Shown here: positions 57,108 through 64,000 of the stretch, one piece after another
How positions within the stretch are numbered: position 1 is the first letter of the stretch
Layout of the letters: the number at the start of each line of letters is the position of its first letter
NCBI GenBank assembly: GCA_013399115.1
Contig: VXAA01003306.1
Location: forward strand, 576,150-640,149
From: Anseranas semipalmata
Taxonomy: Eukaryota > Chordata > Aves > Anseriformes > Anseranatidae
DNA length: 64,000 nucleotides
Direction of reading: 5' to 3'
Position numbers and translations under genes: made by a program
Notes under the pieces: generated by a model
The model's input: only the letters and a program-made list of their open reading frames with translations
Database searches by the model: none
What the model was told of the DNA's origin: nothing

Positions 57108-58690
57108 AAAGCTTTATTATTTCACGTAATTAGCATAGCACAGGATTTTATGATCAGAGACGGACCAACAGTTTTGCCAGAAGTTTTTGTGATATTGGCA
57201 AAGTGAACACCATGGATGGGTAGGGCAATTGAATTTCATTGAGCATATCTGGCTTAATAGAATTATCCATATGGGTGATGACCCAAACAGCCAGATGTGT
57301 CGCCAGGACCACATTTCCCAATTGCTGTTAGTACTTAGCCAACCATTACTCTGCAGAATGTAATATGTAGAATTAAGAGCGCTGAAGTTGTAGAACTCAC
57401 TATTCATATTAATTACATTTCATGAAAGATTCCAGAGTCCTAGACTAGCAAAGGTAATCATTTGTTATTGCTGACTCATTATTACAGGTCCATGAGGAAT
57501 TCAGGTCAGAACAAATACAAGCTTGTACTGTGTTACATTTACATTGAAACCAACTTCAGGTTTGATTGTAATACAGAGTGCAATCACAATTGCTTTTTTT
57601 CCCCACCTGGGTTGAACTTGTGCTCTGGGGCATTCTAATGCACCGCAGGGTCTTATTGTATTATCCAATGTTTGAGGGAGGTGTAAGCAATATCAGCTAT
57701 ATGATTCATTGCCCACTTGAGATATGGTGTTCATAAACTGAATGATATGATTGTTAATTGTTCCCTGGGATAAGGGAACAAGGATTATGGTAATTACTAA
57801 ATATAACTTGGTTATTTTGTATATAGAATAACAACTAAAGGAAAGAAGAAAATTTCTCATGGTGTTGTTTCACTTCATGTCAAATTGCCAGTCAGTCAGT
57901 ATGATGAGTAAGGTAGCATCCCGATCTAAGGAAAATATTCCAAGTTTCTGGTTGCTGATGTGGTAGTTAGGGTAACCCGAAAGAAAAAAAATGCTTCATT
58001 CCTTTTGGATATTAGGTGATCTGGATACCATGCTCAGAAATGAGATGCTCATTATTATGGTGACTGAGCATGAGCACCTTCCTTTAATTTTCTGTCTTTC
58101 AGCTTTCCAGAGCAGGAGGCACAGAGCAGCCCCAGCCCGTACTGCACAGGCATCAGTACAGATCGGCAGCCAGCACTGCTGCTTGTGGCTCAGCTGGTTG
58201 AGCTGACCCCTTGGTCTCTTGCGTTTTGGTTGTCTCATCCAAGAGTCGCAACAGGGCAGCCCTGCCCTGCCATCCTCCTTTAACCCTTTGAGCTGATCCA
58301 TCTGTGAACCAGACCAGGCCTCGTTATCTTTCTGTAAATCGGATGGGGGTGGTGCATCTTGAAAGGGTGAGGGCGGCGTATCAAGGGGTGGTTCAGCACC
58401 CCCTTGCCATTGAATATTATACACTGTTAATTTCTCTGCCCACATAGCTCCTTTCCCAACTGACCTCAAATCAGGGGGTGTAGCAGGAATGTCCCAAGGA
58501 CTAGGCTCATCTCCTTGAGATTCATCCTGATGCAAAAAGGTTACTAGAGCTGCTTGTAACAATGCTTCCTGCAATTCATTTGAGCCTTGCCAAGGGATAA
58601 TAGGTTCCTCACCCTGATCTTAATAATGAATTCCTCTCAGCCACTTAAAAACTAAGGCCCATAAGATTTTGGGTGACATTCCCTTGGAGG
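57108..58690 (-). pseudogene. Degenerate endogenous retrovirus-like block
   Basis: Two minus-strand open segments lie in an otherwise stop-ridden 1.6 kb. The first (57996-58574, 192 codons) is acidic and proline-rich (PWDIPATPPDL, PPLDTPPSPFQDAPPPSD), then has a basic cluster PKRKRPRG. It resembles a retroviral gag linker or an env leader with a nuclear localisation signal. The second (57117-57407, 96 codons) is rich in Cys, Trp and Asn with several N-x-S/T sites, as in surface glycoproteins. Its stop overlaps an AATAAA at 57113-57118. Between them the frame is broken by many stops and no polymerase motif is visible. The assignment is inference from composition and from the neighbouring LTRs. 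It is clearly non-functional. An unrelated, non-viral origin is possible. Confidence 0.4.
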
Positions 58691-58762
58691 GGGAGAAAAA
58701 TGACCGGCACCTGAATCCAAATCACCTGCCTGTCTTACAGAGACACTCCTCCCGCCCTACTA

Positions 58763-59250
58763 GGACACACCAGTGTTGTAGCTGCTGCAGAGCAGTGCTT
58801 GCACAGAGCCAAGGGCTTCTTAGCTTCTGGTGCTGCCCTGCCATCAGGGAGGCTGGGGGGGCACAAGAAGCTGAGGGGTACACAGCCAGGACAGCTGGCC
58901 CAAGTGGCCAAAGGGACATCCTGGGCCATAGGGCATCATGGGGAACAATAAAAGCTGGGGGAAAGAAGGAGGAGTAACAGCATTTGTCTTCCCAAGAAAC
59001 CATTACGTGTGAGGAGCCCTGCTTTCCTGGATGTGGCTGAATACCTGCCTGCCGGTGGGAAGCAGCAAAGGAATTCCTTGCTTTGCTTGGCTGGCGTGTG
59101 CAGCTTCTGCTTTACCTAGCAAACTGTCTTTACGTCAGCCCACGAAGTCTCACACTTGTACCTCTCTGCTTCTCTCCTCCATCCCACTGTGGGGGGACTG
59201 AGCAAGCAGCTGAGTGGTGCTGAGCTGCCTGCAGGGGTTAAACCCCAACA
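58763..59250 (+). mobile_element. 5'-truncated solo LTR of the same ERVL-type family (LTR B)
   Basis: In plus orientation the order is GCTGCTGCAGAGCAGTGCTT, CACAGCCAGGACAGCTGGCC, then a polyadenylation signal AATAAA (58947-58952) before GCTGGGGGAAAGAAGGAGG. Next come TTTGTCTTCCCAAGAAACC, TTTCCTGGATGTGGCTGAA and the terminal GGGTTAAACCCCAACA. Compared with LTR A it lacks roughly the first 100 bp, including the GATAGAGTTAATTTTC part. It lies opposite in orientation to LTR A, 3.4 kb away. Confidence 0.88.
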
Positions 59251-61340
59251 ATGACTCATCATGATTTTACCATATTTTTCCATATTTTCAGTTACATTCT
59301 TTTTTTACAGCTTACATACATTTGCCTGATAGAGACATGGAACACAACAGTCTGTAGTTCCCCAAATCCCTTCAGAGCCCTGTTAAAGAGCAGTGTTAAA
59401 TACAAATTTGCCGTGTCCCATTCCTCTCCTATCAAGGAGGTTTTGTTTTATGGTTACATAAGCAGGTAGGTGACTAATTTCTTGTTTAGGCTGCAGCTCA
59501 GGAGTGAATATGATCTGGTGCTAGCAGTTCCTTCTTGTGAGCAATTTGTCCTAAGATTTCTTCTACTGATTTCAGTTTGAAGCAGATTTTGTGGCTGACT
59601 CATTCCCCATAAAGAGAAATCTCAGCGTGGGAATAGCCCTAAGCTGTTCTGTAGTAAACAGCAATGCAAAGGCTTCAGCTGCCTTCCTGAAAGCCTTTCA
59701 TGTTTTCTCTCAGCATCAACCTCTGTGCATTTGGATAGCCAACAGACGGACACGGGGGTCGCCCTGGCCCCAGGCCTCACGGAGAAGTTCATCTTCACGC
59801 CTGTGTCCAGCTGCTGCTCCCAGGCCCTGCCTCTCCCACCGCCTGCTCCTGGTACCCGGCTCTGGGAGCAGCATCCCACCCCGTGCACCCCGAGCGCAGC
59901 TGCTGACCGCAGCCGCCTGCTTCCGACCCGGCTCCGAGCCCCGCGAACACTGGGACTGCTCCTGCCCAGGCTGATCTGATGCTAGATTTGTCAGGTGGGC
60001 TTCTGGCAGGCAGACAGGCCAGTGCGGTGCTGTGTGCGAGCAACTGAGCGTCATGCTGATGTCTCTGAGCGTCAGGAGCTCGGATATAAGGCAGCGCTCC
60101 ATTTCATACGCATTTCATCAGCTCCTAATTATGCTGCACCTTGCATTTTCTTATTGGCTGTCTTCTATCATTCATGTTTTAATTGCCTAATTATTTTGCA
60201 CACAGTAAGCATAGTTCCAGTTCAAAGCTCTGATCCAAACTGCTCAGCATCCAGGACTATGCATTCAGTTCATTCAACATCCACATCAGTTCTATATATT
60301 GTACAGATAACATATGTACATATAGTGTGTTATAACACATAACTTGTAACACATAACATATTGTAACACGTAACATTGTAACATATGACATATTGTACAT
60401 ATATTGTTTATGTACAATGTTATTTATATATATAATATACACATCTATAATCATAACAGTTCATTCATATGCATATATATGTATATCTAATTTGGATATT
60501 TTAGCTACTTTGTCAGCCTGCTCTTCTGCCTCAAAACAATACCCCCAGTGTCTTGTGAAAATTTCCTTTTGTCCTTTGCTATAACCCTAGCGTTGTTGTC
60601 CCACTTAGAGCTTTTCGGGAAAAATATTTAAAAACAGTGTTCATCAGTTACACTCTCACATTTCCCATTACTTCCACTTATACGTAGACATACTTTCAGG
60701 CACGTGTAGCATTCATTGCTCTAGTTTCCATCAGCATTTATTAGGAAGTCAACACAGAAAGCAAATACTAAACAAATACACATTTACAGAAGAAAAAAGC
60801 ATGGGTTTATAAAGGAACTAGTGGAAAATGGTGTGGTCTGTTTTCTAGGCTGGAAGACGCGGAGCCATCCCTGTTTGCTCATAGAGCCGGCGCTCCCAGC
60901 TGCTGCGCCCAGGACAGGGCCCGGCTTGGGCAGAGACGGGGTTGTGCTGAAAGCAAGTGGAAGCATCTTCCATGTTCAGTGGAGCTGCTGAGCAGGTGTG
61001 TGATCCTTTCACTACTGCTCTGTACCCCTCAACTGTAAAATGCCTAGCCTGCACAGGGCAGCTTTCTGCCCTGAGAAAACAGAGCAGCTAACCTCATATT
61101 TTGCCCTTTTTTGTAAGGTAAAGCAGTACTGACCCGTATACACTTTTCAATTGTCTGTAATGGATGTGCAGTGATGATGTGGAAAGTGTTTTTCAAAATG
61201 CCAATGAAATAAGGGTGCTTCTTTCAACTCTTCCACTTTCATGAAAGCCCAAGAAAGACATAAGTGAATCACTTGGCTTTGATATAAAGAAACAAGCTTT
61301 GCGGAGAGCAACTTCACAATCCTGCTCTCAGTGCGTTGTC
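59251..61340. other. Intergenic, no gene recognised
   Basis: 2.1 kb. A GC-richer island-like stretch lies at about 59735-59990 with overlapping frames on both strands. An AT-rich minisatellite lies at 60290-60490. No gene recognised. Confidence 0.55.
60290..60490. repeat. AT-rich degenerate minisatellite
   Basis: Units of 15-17 bp beginning TGTAACA repeat at 60345-60361, 60362-60376 and 60377-60393, and decay into TGTACATATAT and TATATATATAATATAC. The flanks contain further TATA/CATA-rich copies. The array is probably length-polymorphic. Confidence 0.8.
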
Positions 61341-61370
61341 TTTAACATTAACACTTGCTTCTTGCTCTGT

Positions 61371-61609
61371 CACACAGTGAAGAAGCAGACTTTTGCATGA
61401 GTTCTTGGAGCAGCAGGCTCAAGCCCAGGGCTCCCTTCAAAGCCAGCACACCACACAGTGACCTTACCAGACCCGAGCTGTCCGCTGTTTTGGAAATGCA
61501 CATCCTTACGTCAGGTCCTCTTGCATTACTCTTTCCCTGGGGGCTTGCCATCCTCCAGCTATGTCTGGCCTCACAGTGCAATCTTTCTTCATTCCCCATC
61601 TGTGGCTGA
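61371..61609 (+). other. Possible terminal exon, unidentified
   Basis: A strong pyrimidine-rich acceptor (TTGCTTCTTGCTCTGTCACACAG as a feature, cut at about 61379) precedes an open frame containing FCMSSWSSRLKPRAPFKAST and HSDLTRPELSAVLEMHIL, ending at TGA 61607-61609. I recognise no family. A minus-strand frame covers the same bases, so the coding status is doubtful. Confidence 0.15.
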
Positions 61610-62129
61610 AGATGAGCAACCACGACTTCTGTAGCTTGGCAGGATGCTTGAAAAACGCAGCCAGCAGGAGAGCTCCGTGCCGGTGAGGCAGGGCTGCAGG
61701 CAGCTCCTGCATGTGAGCAGCCTCCAGGTGCTGCTGCTGGGGAAGCTCTGCCCTCTGGATCCAGACACCATCGCTCTCTGCACAAAGGCCTGGGAAAACA
61801 CACTGGCCTCAGGGGTCTGAATGAACCCAATGAGCCATGTGTATATAGGGATGGCATAGTTATGTTTGTACCCCACTGTTCCCCTGGCTACTGCAACAGA
61901 AGACAAAGATGCCTGCTAAGGGTCAGCCCCAAGCTCTTCACAGGCTGTTGCCTGATCCCTCCTGTCCCTTCCTGGCGTCTGGTGAAAACAAGCCATCCAT
62001 CATCCAGGACAGCCTTCCATGATTCAAAGGATTCTCCTGTGGGGGAGACAATGGAACAGGCTCCCATTACCTTGTACTGCAGCTGCATATGCTGTGTGTT
62101 TCTTTCTGTGCTGTCATAAAACCTATCAG

Positions 62130-62366
62130 AGGGAGAAATGTTACAAGGAGATTTTGAACTACCTGCAGAATCAGACCACTCACAGCAGCCTTCTAGCTGA
62201 ATTAGATTCTTTGAAGGGGAATCTGTTTTGTCAAAGCCAGTATCTCTGGCAGACACCCTCTCCTTTGAGAGAGATGATGCAAATATGCAGAGAAGATGCT
62301 CTAACATCTCTTGACTGTGACGAAGAAAAACAGCATTTAGGAAAATCTGACTTGGATCAGGCATAA
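62130..62366 (+). other. Possible terminal coding exon, unidentified (78 residues)
   Basis: After an acceptor-like CTATCAG at 62129 the frame reads REKCYKEILNYLQNQTTHSS, LLAELDSLKGNLFCQSQYLW and a charged tail ending KSDLDQA, with TAA at 62364-62366. Composition looks protein-like rather than random. However, there is no recognised homologue, no clear AATAAA downstream, and no identified upstream exon. An overlapping minus-strand frame of 158 codons also exists. Confidence 0.2.
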
Positions 62367-62468
62367 GAGAGGCTGACAGAGACAGACTAGATGTTTGCTG
62401 TTTTTATTTTCTAAATACAAGTTTCTCTGAATGCAAACAAACACTCCAAGCATCTACATAAGCAAATT

Positions 62469-62968
62469 GCTTTTTTATTTTTTTATTTTTATTTTTTTTT
62501 TTTTAGGTTGGAAAAGACCTCTAAGATCGTCTAGCCCAACCTTTAACCTAGCACTGCCAAGTCCACCATTAAACCATGTCACTAAGCTCTACATTAACAC
62601 TTTTTTTGAATACCTCCAGGGATGGTGACTCAACCACTTCCCTAGGCAGCCTATTCCAATGCCTCACAACCCTTTCAGTGAAGAAGTTTTTCCTAATATC
62701 TAACCTAAACCTCCCCTGGTGCAACTTAAGCCCATTCCCTCTTGTCTTACTACTCGGCACTTGGGAGAATAGACCAATCCCCACCTCGCTACAGCCTCCT
62801 TGAAGGTAACTGTAGAGAGCGATAAGGTCTCCCCCAAGCCTCCCCTTCTCCAGGCTAAACAGCCCCAGCTCCCTCAGCTGCTCCTCATAAGACTTGTTCT
62901 CAAGACCCCTCATCAGCTTTGTTGCCCTTCTTTGGACATGCTCCAGCACCATTAAGCTCCAGCACATT
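62469..62968 (-). mobile_element. CR1 LINE, 5'-truncated, with A-rich 3' end
   Basis: The minus strand encodes the last part of the CR1 ORF2: [40 protein letters not shown], then [20 protein letters not shown] and [20 protein letters not shown]. It is followed by the 3' UTR with the CTAGACGATCTTAGAGGTC block. The frame is still open over about 130 codons, so this copy is younger or less damaged than the one at 1.6-2.1 kb. Its 3' end is an A-rich run (T-rich 62469-62503 on the plus strand) instead of the ATTCTATG octamers. Confidence 0.94.
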
Positions 62969-63984
62969 TAGCTACACTAAATGTATACATTGTGCAAGTG
63001 GTGGATGAGGATTATGTCGGCTTAAGGCAGCATTATCACTTGGTTGGGAACAATTCATTTTTCTATAAAGCTTGAAAATGAATTAATCAAATTAAAATAT
63101 GATATCATCTCAAGACTGTCTTAGTATTTTGACCTGCAGATCTGGACATGTAGAGCACTTGCTTCTTTACTACTGATCTAGATCTATTCATGTAAGCTGT
63201 TGATTTTGGCAAGAAAAAAAACATTCTGCCAAAGCCTTTTGAAGAATTTAGGCTGACATGAGAAAGTTTGCAGTTACACTGTGCTTGTTCAGAAATAAAT
63301 AATCATGCACATTCTCATGGTTTGAAGTCAGCTGGCCCATCCAGGTCTCATCTGAGAGCCCCATCTCCCTCAGTGGCTCAGCCCAGAGCCACGCTGTGCC
63401 AGCAGCACAGGGCACCTCTTCGCTGACACAGGACCAAATGATTGCAGCAGCATCAAGGAACCACAACTCTGCCTGCCTCCACAGCCAGAGAGCTCTCCAC
63501 ATCCCAGCGCTCATACCCACAACATTGTTACTACTGCATTAAATCCCCACCACAACAGTATATGGTTCTGTAAACCATTTCCAACAAGAGTCCTTTTTAT
63601 TGATGTCTTCTCTGGGAGAAAATATGAACAGTCTCTTCTGAGAGGAGTGCAGGAAAAATGCACAGGTCAACCAAAAACACATGGGGAAGAGATGGCGTTT
63701 AGCTTAGTTAAAGCAAATCCTGCTGCCTTTTGCAGGGTCCTGGGGAGCATGGACTGCTATGCCACAGCACATGCACAGATGGAGACCGGCCTTGTCACAG
63801 AGCCTGAAGAAGACTTCCTGGGCTGAAGGGCTATCACAATGATTGTACACCCTTGTGGGGGAAAATTTCCCTCTTTCGTCTGCCCAACAGCCAACCTAGT
63901 TTACATAATACCTAAAAACTTAAGCATTGGAACTGACCATTTTCAAGCATAGTGCCTGCACAGATCTGCACTCACCCATCTTCA
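62969..63984. other. Intergenic, no gene recognised
   Basis: 1 kb with no recognised gene or repeat. The minus-strand frame 63248-63520 resembles no known family. Confidence 0.55.
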
Positions 63985-64000
63985 CCCCCCCCCCCCCCCC
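63985..64000. repeat. Poly-C run at window end
   Basis: At least 16 consecutive C residues, running off the window. Confidence 0.95.

Noticed and set aside
57895..57965. Possible box C/D snoRNA (ATGATGA followed by CTGA about 50 bp later)
   Set aside because: The flanks do not form a terminal stem, no C'/D' pair is evident, and it lies inside the retrovirus-like remnant.
61888..62364. Minus-strand 158-codon frame as a gene
   Set aside because: No recognised family and no supporting splice pattern. It overlaps the more exon-like plus-strand segment, so at most one of them is real.

Overview
The window is vertebrate nuclear DNA, and almost certainly from a bird. The evidence is a multi-exon gene with GT-AG introns whose product I recognise as RALGAPB, several CR1 retroposon copies (one ending in the avian ATTCTATG octamer), and two copies of an ERVL-type LTR that I recognise from many non-galliform birds. 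Nothing prokaryotic is present: no operons, no CRISPR array, no compact genes.

The left 46.6 kb is the minus-strand gene RALGAPB, encoding the beta (non-catalytic) subunit of the Ral GTPase-activating complexes. I resolved 23 consecutive coding exons, from the ATG at 46544 down to 354. Splice-site dinucleotides and codon phase fit at every junction. They encode about 1,232 residues. About 260 more, including most of the Rap/Ran-GAP-like domain, must lie to the left of the window. Exon numbers are my own and assume one non-coding exon 1. The introns hold little: one 565-bp CR1 and two CR1 tail fragments, several poly-A runs, and some short palindromes.

Intron 1 runs from 46575 to a CpG-rich block at about 52.39-53.86 kb. 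That block is interrupted by a 588-bp assembly gap (52516-53103) and is the likely RALGAPB promoter with non-coding exon 1. RALGAPB is transcribed leftward from it. The island extends well to the right of the gap, so a divergent transcript is possible but not shown.

The right 10 kb (53.9-64.0 kb) is upstream of RALGAPB and rich in repeats. It holds a near-complete LTR on the minus strand (54811-55369), a degenerate retrovirus-like block on the minus strand (57.1-58.7 kb), a second, 5'-truncated LTR of the same family on the plus strand (58763-59250), an AT-rich minisatellite (60.3-60.5 kb), a CR1 on the minus strand (62.5-62.97 kb) and a terminal poly-C run. Two plus-strand stretches at 61.37-62.37 kb look like possible terminal exons but I cannot identify them. 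I found no convincing novel biological system. The points most worth checking are the inverted LTR pair near the promoter, the retrovirus-like remnant, the gapped CpG island, and the unidentified exon-like stretches.
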